Assembly: GCF_002608565.1 (NCBI RefSeq)
Contig: NZ_LIXM01000011.1
Location: forward strand, 1-64,000
Length of the DNA: 64,000 nucleotides
Direction: 5' to 3'
From: Vibrio sp. PID17_43
GTDB taxonomy: Bacteria; Pseudomonadota; Gammaproteobacteria; Enterobacterales; Vibrionaceae
This document shows, in pieces, positions 45,678 through 53,647 of this stretch. The first letter of the stretch is position 1, and each line of letters starts with the position of its first letter. Position numbers and translations under genes: made by a program. Below the pieces are notes generated by a model. The model did no database searches and had not been told where the DNA came from. It saw only the letters and a program-made list of their open reading frames with translations.

Positions 45678-48655
45678 TTAACGACTCTCAAGGTTTGTCC
45701 CAGGCAATCCAACTCGAGCTTATGAGAAGCTAATAATGCCTCGTAAAGTTTTTCCCCTACGCCTATGGCTGCCGGTAAACCTATCTCTGCGGCTCGAATC
45801 GCCATATGCGAGTTTGCGCCGCCAAACTGAGTGATCAGCCCTGCTATTTCGTGACCAAAAAGCCAATCGTAACCAGGATCAGCCTGAGGAATCATGACGA
45901 TTTTCCCTCTAAGATTGATGTTCTCATTAGAGATAGAGGCAACCTCTGCCGTAACACTTTTTAAACCAATATAGTTTGGTAATGAAGAGTGTCTCTCAAA
46001 ACAATAAAATTGAGATTGATCATTAATAAATGAAGGGAGCTCGACAATCCTTGTTATCTGATAGTCCGCCTTTCTTTTCTGTATGCTCTCAAGTAAGCCC
46101 TCCGTCGTCATTCGGTTGAGTGTTAAACTTTCAATGTCACTATATGTCATATAGGAGAGGTCATCTCTGCTTAACCCAATGCTATGACCCCATTTCACCA
46201 GACTGTCTAATGCTTTGCTTAAACTCTTTGTCATTTCGAATTTAACACTTTCACGCTGTTGAGTTGCTTTCACCAAGTACTCGATGAATGCAGACGTACT
46301 AAGAACTGATTCTAACTGTTCCAACAGACCACTCATGGCCAGCAGCTCACCGTCGGTAAACTGTATGTCGCAGCTTATTTGCTCTTTAGATTGCATCTCC
46401 TTCGGTATCAAGTAATGCTCAGGAAGCTCCCAATAGGCAGGCGTGGTCACTTCGTAAGTCCCTGGCCTCAAATGACCATACTGGTCTATTAACTCCCCCA
46501 AGGTGATTTCACCAGAGGAAAAACGCGCTTTATCTTTTTCAAACTGCCCCGCAACAGTGTCAAAACTACTCAAAAAACCCATGCAGCGCTCTTCCGACAA
46601 ACCACCACTTTGTACCAAACTATTTAACAACGTACGAGCGACGAAACCCGCTCTCGCGGCATGAGAAAATGCCAAGGTACCATAACGCCTGCAATCATCG
46701 AGCAAGGCAAATGCTCTATCTAAATCCATCATACAGGCGTCATTAATATTCTGACGTCGCGATGTTAGGAGCACGACGGGACTCACGTCGTCATCTAACC
46801 GAGTCAGCGCATTTTGCGTTATTTCTTTTAGTCCTTGTTCTAAAATGGACAAGTCTGACTCTCGGACGCCATAAGGGAGTAAACGTGCAGATGCGTCTTG
46901 CTTAAACTCGGGCGTCCAAATCGTAAAAGCGACATCGAATTCAATTTTATCGTGCAGACTTGGGTTATTGTTCAGTATCGCGATGTAAGCATTGACGATC
47001 CTCCCCGCAGAGTCTTCAGGTACCGATTCAGGTATAAAAGAGCTAAAACTCGCTCTCACATCAACGTAAGGATGCCCAGAAAAACTGACAATTAACGGGT
47101 GTGGCCTCACGTCCTTGTAACCATACTCAGCTCTCTGTTTGGCCCAAACATCATTGGTAATAAGTTGCTGATACAGGCTTAGAGATAACGGTTTAGGCCG
47201 GGTACTAATGATTTCGGCAGGGTTCCAATCTGGCATATTGGCGAAGATTGTGGTGTCGCCGAACACAAAGGGAGGCTTAATTTGATACTCGTTATAACGG
47301 GTAACATTGGATTTTAGAGAGGTAATGATCCTGTTATTTTCGATCTCATCATCATTGCTGACTAAAACTGGCCGCACCTGAAATATATGCACTGTTCCGG
47401 AAGAGTCGACCGCAAACTCAATATCTAACTTGTCAAAACCGAGCAGTGTTTCTAGCTCTTGAACCGAAGTCAACACAGACTTGAGTTCTGGAGCCACCGT
47501 GTCGAGCGTCTCTGGATGAAATTTACTAACTAGGACGGTTCTTAATTCACCACCACAACCGGATGTCACTGACTCTGTAGATTGCGTTGTATCATCAAAA
47601 TTAAACCGATAATAAGGTGCGCCGGTTTCTAGGCTACAGGTAAAGACAACACCGGACATGATGACATCTTGCAAAAACGCCTGAATAAGGATCTGTTCTT
47701 CACTCGCAAGTGACGGCCCATAAGAATCGAGCACCGTTTGTATCGCCGAGTTGAGTTGTGCCAGATCATTTCCATCAACGCCAAGAATACTATCAAATCC
47801 ACCCGCGTTAGAGCTGTTCCAGTTGTCTTCGGCCTTTGAGCTGCTTCTCACCACCAGTTGCTTGTTTTCAAACTTATTTCTTATAGCTGCCAGTACTGTG
47901 GTTGAATCGATGCGCCATTCTGCTGCGGTAAAACTATACTGTTCGCCGATATAGCTGGTTTTTACGATATGTTCTAGGCGTGAAAGCGTGTCTGCTTTGG
48001 TACCCAAAATAAAATTTGCTATATCGTTTGGAGAATTAAACTCTGCCCACTCCCCCTTAACATCTTTATAATGGACGGTCAGTCCTTGCAGGCTCATGAA
48101 AGCGATAAGATCGAGCAGTTTTTTTCCTGCCATTTCTCGTTTAATGTCATGATTTGAGTCTACGATTACGTTGACGGCCCGCTCTCCGAAATACACTAAA
48201 CCGGTAAATTCAAACAGTTCACTATCAACAATCAAAACTTCCGCTTTATCGATGTCTTCTTTTTTCCTGGCGTAGTACCTTTCTAACCAATGACTATCCA
48301 CCGCAACGGTGATATCCGCCTCTAGTGAGATAAATTCATTAATAACATCATTTCGAAAGACAGTGTCCCCGTACGTTACGATGCAAGGTTTGTTTGAGAT
48401 TGGGGCATGGAAGAAAGTATCCAGTGGCGTGGAACTTTTCCACTCTGGCGTGGCAATAAAGTTCAATTTGGGGTAAAGACCGATCACTTCCTCTATTTGA
48501 TAACCTCCAAGAAAATACACATCATCAAGTCGAACTAAACTTGAAAAGCTGTGTATCTGCCAGTCCATTACTCTCGTATTCATTGAGATGTTTTTTAGTG
48601 CTGAAGGTTTGTTGCCACTCTTTGGAGCACCAGCCCCCAAAATAAACACGTTCAC
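45674..48655 (-). CDS. glutamine kinase-like PEP-synthase-fold enzyme with N-terminal nucleotidyltransferase domain
   Basis: 993 residues. Residues 1-230 look like a sugar-nucleotidyltransferase fold with a divergent signature (VFILGAGAPKSGNKPSALK), a metal Asp in VTYGDTVF and a closing EFNSPNDIANF. About 260-450 is a PEP-synthase-type ATP-grasp (LVVRSSSKAEDNWNSSNAGGFD, FDKLDIEFAVDSSGTVHIFQVRPV). The C-terminus is the phosphohistidine swivel domain with GGANSHMAIRAAEIGLPAAIG, catalytic His near 950. Without the first domain it has the size and layout of Campylobacter Cj1418, L-glutamine kinase. The GTG at 48655 (GGGGGTG before it) starts just ahead of the fold; ATG 48676 is an alternative. 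It is the first gene of the operon. Confidence 0.8.
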   Translation of the reverse strand: MNVFILGAGAPKSGNKPSALKNISMNTRVMDWQIHSFSSLVRLDDVYFLGGYQIEEVIGLYPKLNFIATPEWKSSTPLDTFFHAPISNKPCIVTYGDTVFRNDVINEFISLEADITVAVDSHWLERYYARKKEDIDKAEVLIVDSELFEFTGLVYFGERAVNVIVDSNHDIKREMAGKKLLDLIAFMSLQGLTVHYKDVKGEWAEFNSPNDIANFILGTKADTLSRLEHIVKTSYIGEQYSFTAAEWRIDSTTVLAAIRNKFENKQLVVRSSSKAEDNWNSSNAGGFDSILGVDGNDLAQLNSAIQTVLDSYGPSLASEEQILIQAFLQDVIMSGVVFTCSLETGAPYYRFNFDDTTQSTESVTSGCGGELRTVLVSKFHPETLDTVAPELKSVLTSVQELETLLGFDKLDIEFAVDSSGTVHIFQVRPVLVSNDDEIENNRIITSLKSNVTRYNEYQIKPPFVFGDTTIFANMPDWNPAEIISTRPKPLSLSLYQQLITNDVWAKQRAEYGYKDVRPHPLIVSFSGHPYVDVRASFSSFIPESVPEDSAGRIVNAYIAILNNNPSLHDKIEFDVAFTIWTPEFKQDASARLLPYGVRESDLSILEQGLKEITQNALTRLDDDVSPVVLLTSRRQNINDACMMDLDRAFALLDDCRRYGTLAFSHAARAGFVARTLLNSLVQSGGLSEERCMGFLSSFDTVAGQFEKDKARFSSGEITLGELIDQYGHLRPGTYEVTTPAYWELPEHYLIPKEMQSKEQISCDIQFTDGELLAMSGLLEQLESVLSTSAFIEYLVKATQQRESVKFEMTKSLSKALDSLVKWGHSIGLSRDDLSYMTYSDIESLTLNRMTTEGLLESIQKRKADYQITRIVELPSFINDQSQFYCFERHSSLPNYIGLKSVTAEVASISNENINLRGKIVMIPQADPGYDWLFGHEIAGLITQFGGANSHMAIRAAEIGLPAAIGVGEKLYEALLASHKLELDCLGQTLRVVK

Positions 48656-49124
48656 TCGCCACCCCCAACGTTCCATCCTTAGAACAAGCAATAATTAACT
48701 AACAGATTACTGCCGTCGTCGGGCATTGCTTTTCTTGTAACTAGGCAATCGCCCGACCAATTTCTCGCATCAGCGCTAATGGCATTCTCAAAAGCAAATA
48801 AATGCGACACTCTCATCCTTGCAAAAACCGCGAAGCTTCGACCGATTAAGCACAGGATATTTTCATCAAAATGCAACTTAGCATGCTTATTTTTTGTGAT
48901 TATTCATTCAAAAATCGCTCGTTACTTCACCACAAATAATGACAATTATATTATCTTTCATTGCGTTATATCCAAATAACCAAGCAACATTCTGATTATC
49001 AAATAAGGTGTCAACCATCGTCTATCGTTAAATTAGATGGGAACATAAATCAGGAGCCCTTAGGCATAGCCAGCACGTAAGCCTGACTCTAGCCACGTTG
49101 ATCATTAGGTTCGTTAAATAATTA
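48656..49124. other. intergenic region upstream of the phosphoramidate-type operon
   Basis: About 470 bp between the start of the kinase-like gene and the terminator of the PEP-CTERM gene. It must contain the promoter of the leftward four-gene operon. No clear coding sequence is present: 65-codon frames on each strand have no ribosome binding site or domain. No sigma-54 motif or repeat was seen. The stretch near 48880-48980 is strongly AT-rich and is the likeliest promoter area. Confidence 0.4.
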
Positions 49125-49153
49125 GAGCCACTGCGTAATACGCTATGTGGCTC
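49125..49153 (-). terminator. rho-independent terminator after the PEP-CTERM gene
   Basis: Hairpin arms GAGCCAC (49125-49131) and GTGGCTC (49147-49153) enclose an inner GCGT/ACGC pair. On the minus strand the hairpin is followed by TAATTATTT. It lies 35 bp after the stop of the PEP-CTERM gene. The U-tract is imperfect. Confidence 0.65.
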
Positions 49154-49187
49154 GGATATTTTACCTGTTCAGAACAAAATCGAATAT

Positions 49188-49880
49188 TCAGCTCACTTTC
49201 CTACGACGAATCATGCCTAGGCCTAAAAGTCCCGCCGCCAACAAAAGGGTTGAACCTGGTTCAGGAATGCTTCTTGGCGTCCCGCGTCGTGGACTACCGT
49301 ATGACTTATCACTCCCTGTACACTCTTCGATGCCATCCGGCAGCGTCGCGTCACCGGTACAGAGTTGCTGTGAACGAACGCCGGCTAAGCCAAAATCAGA
49401 CAGCTCTAGTCCAAAATCCAATGTCGTCCACGTAAAAGTTTGGATTTGATCAAATCCTTGCGCGCCAAGTCTAAATACGAGCTCCCACTCATCATCTGGC
49501 GTTTCCAAATTAGGACTAAATCCTTCTAAATTACATCCGTTACCACAATTATTTGAGGTGGTATCTGTCGCCCAAAGCGCTACCTCATCTGCAGGGTCAA
49601 TATTTGTCAAACCAATGTCCGCAGCCGTCGTCCCGGGCATCGTATGATCGCCAAAATCAATAAATAAACCCAGCGCTTCAGCATCCCAAGGGTCTACGGT
49701 AAACGAATAGTTAAATAAATTGTTAGTCTGGTCATGTTCGACGGCAAACACATAACTTCCAGATTCACCTTCATTCGTCGCCCAATTACTATAAACAATC
49801 TCAGCTTGCGCTTGAGTAATGAAAGCGATACCAAGATAAAGGAAGATTGCTGATTTAACACTCATAGCTTTAACACTCAT
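49188..49880 (-). CDS. PEP-CTERM sorting-domain protein (exosortase A substrate)
   Basis: 230 residues. It has a signal peptide (AIFLYLGIAFITQAQA) and a Ser/Thr/Asp-rich beta-type body with two Cys pairs (NNCGNGC; C at CTGDATLPDGIEEC). The C-terminal sorting signal spans 206-230: PEPGS, then the hydrophobic LLLAAGLLGLGMI, then RRRKVS. This is the only clear PEP-CTERM protein in the window. It has its own sigma-54 promoter and its own terminator, as expected of a PrsR-regulated gene. A 15-bp tandem duplication (49854-49889) gives two in-frame ATGs (MSVKAMSVKS). The first has GAGG upstream and is chosen. Function on the surface is unknown; PEP-CTERM proteins are linked to EPS/floc structure. 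Confidence 0.93.
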   Translation of the reverse strand: MSVKAMSVKSAIFLYLGIAFITQAQAEIVYSNWATNEGESGSYVFAVEHDQTNNLFNYSFTVDPWDAEALGLFIDFGDHTMPGTTAADIGLTNIDPADEVALWATDTTSNNCGNGCNLEGFSPNLETPDDEWELVFRLGAQGFDQIQTFTWTTLDFGLELSDFGLAGVRSQQLCTGDATLPDGIEECTGSDKSYGSPRRGTPRSIPEPGSTLLLAAGLLGLGMIRRRKVS

Positions 49881-49889
49881 AGCTTTAAC
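49854..49889 (-). repeat. 15-bp tandem repeat spanning the start codon of the PEP-CTERM gene
   Basis: The unit GTTAAAGCTATGAGT is present twice, followed by a partial third GTTAAA. It duplicates the start codon and the first codons, so translation could begin at either ATG five codons apart. Only the first copy keeps GAGG at a suitable distance. Confidence 0.8.
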
Positions 49890-49918
49890 CTCGTAAAGAT
49901 GTATTGCAAGGATAAAGG

Positions 49919-49934
49919 AGCAAAGTTCACGCCA
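49919..49934 (-). promoter_or_regulatory. sigma-54 (RpoN) promoter of the PEP-CTERM gene
   Basis: On the minus strand the sequence reads TTGGCGTGAACTTTGCT, against the consensus YTGGCACGNNNNTTGCW. The -24 GG (49932-49933) and -12 GC (49920-49921) are exactly 10 bases apart, and only the two bases after TGGC differ. The expected transcription start is near 49908, about 28 bases before the ATG. PrsR in this window is a sigma-54 activator, so this is its most likely target. Confidence 0.75.
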
Positions 49935-49992
49935 AAATTAAAAGTGCTAGTAAGACAACAAATTAGCGAAGCGCTCTTAGTAAGTCAGCCCT

Positions 49993-50016
49993 GAAGTGTA
50001 AAAAATATTGACAGTG
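49993..50016 (-). promoter_or_regulatory. possible PrsR upstream binding site
   Basis: An imperfect dyad, TGTAA-N7-TTGACA read on the plus strand, lies about 60-80 bp upstream of the sigma-54 promoter, between it and the terminator of the acyl-CoA dehydrogenase operon. This is where an enhancer for an NtrC-type activator is expected. The true PrsR consensus was not available to me, and no second copy was found in the window, so this is tentative. Confidence 0.25.
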
Positions 50017-50027
50017 TAGTTATTAAA

Positions 50028-50062
50028 TAAAAATCCTCGTAAGCGGATGCGTCACGAGGATT
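50028..50062 (-). terminator. rho-independent terminator of the acyl-CoA dehydrogenase operon
   Basis: A 9-bp perfect stem (AATCCTCGT at 50032-50040 with ACGAGGATT at 50054-50062), loop 13 bases, is followed on the minus strand by TTTTTATTT. It sits about 46 bp after the last acyl-CoA dehydrogenase gene and separates the catabolic operon from the PEP-CTERM gene. Confidence 0.88.
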
Positions 50063-50108
50063 CGGTTTAGAAAGCAAAAAATTTAGACCGTTATATGCTT
50101 ATAATCAA

Positions 50109-51236
50109 TTACTCTTCCAACAAGGCTTGATAACGGCTCTGATGGTAGTCTGAATCTCCGAGATGCATTTGGGCCACACGAATTCGCTTTAGATACAATC
50201 CCACATCCAACTCGTCTGTCACGCCCATTCCACCGTGCATTTGAACCGCCTCTTTGCTTATAAGATCCGCCATCTGGTTCATTTTCCATTTCGCTAAACT
50301 CACCGCTTTCGCACGTTGCTGTTCGTCAACTGAACTATCAATGACAGAAAACGCGTTCATCAAGGTGCTTTTGGCCAGTTCAAGTTCGACATAACACGCA
50401 GCAGCGCGGTGCTGAAGCGCTTGGAAACTGCCAATCGGTTGATCAAATTGCTTACGCGTTTTCAGATACTCTAATGTCATCGTAAACAGCGCCTCACTCG
50501 CACCAAACAACTCTGCAGCCAAACATGAAGCCGCGACATCCTGCGAGAACGCTAACGCTTCTCGAACTTCCTGCGCGCTACCAAGCATGGCCTCTTCCGT
50601 TACCACTACCTGCTCGAAACTGACCATCGCCATATTACGAGCATCGACCAGCTTCATCGATTTCTGCGTCACACCAACGCTGCTAGCGGGAACAAACACT
50701 AAACGAAGTTGGCTGTTCAGCTTCGCCACCACGAGGTAGGCATCTGCTCCTAGTCCATCGGTAACAAGTACTTTCTGGCCAGAAAGCACATAGCCATTAT
50801 CATTCGCTGTCAGTGTGGTAGTCACCGTATTCGGATCATAAATGTGGCTCTCTTCATGAGCCAATGCCACGCGAAGTTCACCGCTAATAATCCCCGTAAG
50901 CCACTGATCTTTCTGCGATTCATTACTTAGCATTTCGATTAATGAACCGCACAATACCACTGATGAGAGTAAAGGCGATGCCGATAGATTGTGACCAATT
51001 TGAGTAAATACCGCGCCCATTCCTTTATAACCGAAAGCGAGACCGCCAAACTCTTCAGCGAATGGTATGGCAGTCCATCCCATTTCGGCCATACTCTTCC
51101 AAAGCTCGCTATCGAACGCTTGGTCTGTATTGTTGTCACGCAGTGTGCGCTGAGCAGATACCGGGCTGATCTCACCTAAAAGTCCTTCGGCACTTTCCAG
51201 TAACATCAGCTCATCTTGTGAATAAATTAGACTCAT
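50109..51236 (-). CDS. acyl-CoA dehydrogenase, probable beta (non-catalytic type) subunit
   Basis: 375 residues. The ATG at 51236 has GGGG eight bases upstream and gives the family start MSLIYSQDELMLLES; the frame is open further but overlaps the preceding gene. Three acyl-CoA dehydrogenase domains are present, with MHGGMGVTDELDVGLYLKRI near the end. The usual GGTxEIQ motif that contacts FAD is replaced by LGDSDYHQSRY, as in the beta subunits of heteromeric alpha2beta2 dehydrogenases of steroid catabolism. It probably pairs with the gene directly upstream at 51248. Last gene of the operon. Confidence 0.85.
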   Translation of the reverse strand: MSLIYSQDELMLLESAEGLLGEISPVSAQRTLRDNNTDQAFDSELWKSMAEMGWTAIPFAEEFGGLAFGYKGMGAVFTQIGHNLSASPLLSSVVLCGSLIEMLSNESQKDQWLTGIISGELRVALAHEESHIYDPNTVTTTLTANDNGYVLSGQKVLVTDGLGADAYLVVAKLNSQLRLVFVPASSVGVTQKSMKLVDARNMAMVSFEQVVVTEEAMLGSAQEVREALAFSQDVAASCLAAELFGASEALFTMTLEYLKTRKQFDQPIGSFQALQHRAAACYVELELAKSTLMNAFSVIDSSVDEQQRAKAVSLAKWKMNQMADLISKEAVQMHGGMGVTDELDVGLYLKRIRVAQMHLGDSDYHQSRYQALLEE

Positions 51237-51247
51237 TGATGTACCCC

Positions 51248-52456
51248 TTATTGTGTCTTTTCTACTTTGCTCGCATCCGGCAAATTCAATACGCGTTTGG
51301 CAATCACGTTCAATTGAATTTCGGAAGAGCCGCCTGCGATGGTTTGAGTAAAGCTGTTTAACCAAGCTCGAGTGACACCCAGTTCCTGCTCTGAGAACGC
51401 ATCATCCTGCCAACCCAGCCCACGATAGCCCATGACGTCAAGTAACAGTTCAAACTTGATTTTTTCTTGCTCAGTGTGCACGAGCTTCATGATCGACATT
51501 GTGCCACTCACGTCTAAGCCCGAACGCGCTTCTTCTGTCATGCGCTGAACCGTAAGCGCATAGGCTTGTTCTTCCATGTCGGCTGCGGTGATGCGTGCTT
51601 TCAGGCTTGCATTATTAGCAACCGGCGAAGAAGACAAATACGCTTTACTCAGTGCTAATAGGTCATAGTGCGTCGGCAAGCTAAACTCACCGAACTTCGA
51701 CATCGCCGCACGTTCATGTTGAAGCAGTTGCTTAGCCAGTGACCAACCCAGATTTGGTTCACCAATGAGGTTGTTCTTCGGTACGCGCACCTCGTCGAAA
51801 TGCACTTCGCAAAATGACGATTTGCCACTGATCAAATCAATCGGCGAAACCGTTACGCCTGGAGCGTGCATATCCATCAGTAATAACGAGATACCATGGT
51901 GTTTACTACCGGAGTTGTCCGTTCGTACCAAAGCATACATCCAGTCACTTTTATTGCCGTAAGAGGTCCAGATTTTTGCCCCATTGACGATGTAATCATC
52001 ACCATCTTCTTTTGCCGTCGTGCGAATATTCGCTAGATCGGAGCCTGCATTAGGTTCACTGAAGCCTTGGCACCAACGCACTTCTCCACGAGTCATTGGG
52101 GTCAGAATACGTTGCTTTTGCGCTTCTGTACCGTATTTTAAAACCACGGGACCGAGCATCCAAATACCGAGGTTAATCTGCGCAGGTCGGCAGCCTAAGC
52201 GGCGAATTTCTTGTTCTAGAATATTTTCTTGGGTCGCATCTAAACCGCCACCGCCATATTCTTTAGGCCATCCCGGACAAAACCATCCCTTGTCGCGCAT
52301 GCGCTCAAACCACAAACGCTGATCTTCCGTCTTGAATTCAATCTGGCTTCCGCCCCAAACCAGTTCGTCATCAGGAGTGGGCGTTCTTAACGAAACCGGA
52401 CAGTTTTCTTCTAGCCATGCCCGAACTTCCTGTCGAAATAAATCTTTATCGCTCAT
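51248..52456 (-). CDS. acyl-CoA dehydrogenase, probable alpha (catalytic) subunit
   Basis: 402 residues. It shows ERMRDKGWFCPGWPKEYGGGG, the FAD/substrate motifs GFSEPNAGSDLANIRTTA and WTSYGNKSDW, and the C-terminal IAGGSSEIQLNVIAKRVLNLP, which completes the FAD site. AAGGAGA precedes the ATG. It is an alpha-type subunit and is followed after 11 bp by a beta-type subunit, suggesting an alpha2beta2 enzyme that oxidises a bulky acyl-CoA such as a steroid side chain. Electrons would pass to EtfAB encoded at 60416-62134. Confidence 0.88.
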   Translation of the reverse strand: MSDKDLFRQEVRAWLEENCPVSLRTPTPDDELVWGGSQIEFKTEDQRLWFERMRDKGWFCPGWPKEYGGGGLDATQENILEQEIRRLGCRPAQINLGIWMLGPVVLKYGTEAQKQRILTPMTRGEVRWCQGFSEPNAGSDLANIRTTAKEDGDDYIVNGAKIWTSYGNKSDWMYALVRTDNSGSKHHGISLLLMDMHAPGVTVSPIDLISGKSSFCEVHFDEVRVPKNNLIGEPNLGWSLAKQLLQHERAAMSKFGEFSLPTHYDLLALSKAYLSSSPVANNASLKARITAADMEEQAYALTVQRMTEEARSGLDVSGTMSIMKLVHTEQEKIKFELLLDVMGYRGLGWQDDAFSEQELGVTRAWLNSFTQTIAGGSSEIQLNVIAKRVLNLPDASKVEKTQ

Positions 52457-52472
52457 CGATGTTCTCCTTGAA

Positions 52473-53639
52473 TTATCGGGCTCGAGGCAATCCTAAGCCT
52501 AGCTGTGCGATCAATTCGCGCTGAATTTCGTTGGTACCACCACCGAACGTTACCGTAACAGAAGCGCGAACTTCATACTCTAACTCACCCTCAAGTAATG
52601 ATGCCGCCGATCCCTGACGAACCATGCCATTCGCACCAGTTATCTCTTGTAGCTTGCGCAGTATCTCGATGACAGACTCTGAGCCGTATACTTTGGTCGT
52701 TGACGCTAAGGCCGCATCTAACGCCCCTGCTTCAAGCTCAGCCGCAATACGGAAATTGATCAAACGCATCGCTTCAAGACGGGCATAGCACTCAGCCAAT
52801 GCTGTACGCACCCATGCTTTATCCATCGCTTTGTTGCCTTGCTCGTCCGGTGTTTTTGCCCACAAAAATACGCGGCGGAATAGACCAACGACTTTGTCGG
52901 ACCATGAGCCAAGACCCAGTCTTTCATGGTTTAACTGAGCCGTCATTAGCTTCCAGCCACCGTTTAACTCACCAACCAACATCGATTTTGGTACTTCCAC
53001 ATTGTCATAATATGTCGAAGTAGTGGTGTTAGATGTCGTAGGAATTAGCGTGTGAGAAAAGCCTTCACTCTTGGTATCAACAATCATGATTGAGATACCT
53101 TTATGTCTTGGTAAATCAGGATCAGTGCGAGCCGCTAACCAAATATAATCCGCTTCATTTGCGCCTGATGTCCATAACTTGGTGCCGTTAACCACGAAGT
53201 GATCGTCTTTTTGACGCGCAACCGTCTGTAAGCTTGCCAAATCTGAACCCGCATTCGGCTCAGAGTAGCCAATCGCAAAATGGATATCACCGCGTGCAAT
53301 ACCGGGTAAAAACCTCTCTTTTTGCTCTTGCGTCCCAAAGGTCATCAACGCGGGACCAACGGTGCTGATAGTAACAAAAGGAAGCGGAGCGCCTGCGATA
53401 TTGGCTTCTTCAAAAAAGAGCAACTGCTCCGTTGCGCTGTAACCTTGACCGCCATATTCTTTCGGCCAACCGACGGCTAACCAGCCATCTTTGCCCATCT
53501 GACGAATCACATCACGGTATTCCGTGCCGCTCTCTTTACCGCGTAATCGTGCTTTGAGCTCCGGCGTCATCAGTGCAGAGAAATAGTCCCGAATAGTACG
53601 GCGTAGCTCTTGTTGTTCTGGTGTTAAATCGACAAACAT
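52473..53639 (-). CDS. acyl-CoA dehydrogenase, alpha-type subunit
   Basis: 388 residues with the complete family motifs: GWPKEYGGQGYSATEQLLFFEE, IGYSEPNAGSDLASLQT, KLWTSGANEADY and FGGGTNEIQRELIAQLGLGLPR. The start ATG has GGAGG upstream. It is 16 bp upstream of the next dehydrogenase gene. A likely beta partner is the protein at 55239, although subunit pairing cannot be read from sequence alone. It belongs to the FadE-like group associated with cholesterol or bile-acid side-chain oxidation. Confidence 0.88.
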   Translation of the reverse strand: MFVDLTPEQQELRRTIRDYFSALMTPELKARLRGKESGTEYRDVIRQMGKDGWLAVGWPKEYGGQGYSATEQLLFFEEANIAGAPLPFVTISTVGPALMTFGTQEQKERFLPGIARGDIHFAIGYSEPNAGSDLASLQTVARQKDDHFVVNGTKLWTSGANEADYIWLAARTDPDLPRHKGISIMIVDTKSEGFSHTLIPTTSNTTTSTYYDNVEVPKSMLVGELNGGWKLMTAQLNHERLGLGSWSDKVVGLFRRVFLWAKTPDEQGNKAMDKAWVRTALAECYARLEAMRLINFRIAAELEAGALDAALASTTKVYGSESVIEILRKLQEITGANGMVRQGSAASLLEGELEYEVRASVTVTFGGGTNEIQRELIAQLGLGLPRAR

Positions 53640-53647
53640 ACTGCCTC

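Noticed and set aside
45674..48655. PEP synthase or pyruvate phosphate dikinase of central metabolism
   Set aside because: The N-terminal nucleotidyltransferase fusion, the operon with a GATase and a cytidylyltransferase, and the EPS context fit a glutamine kinase role better.
48679..48876. 65-codon frame upstream of the kinase-like gene
   Set aside because: No ribosome binding site or domain, and it overlaps the probable promoter region.
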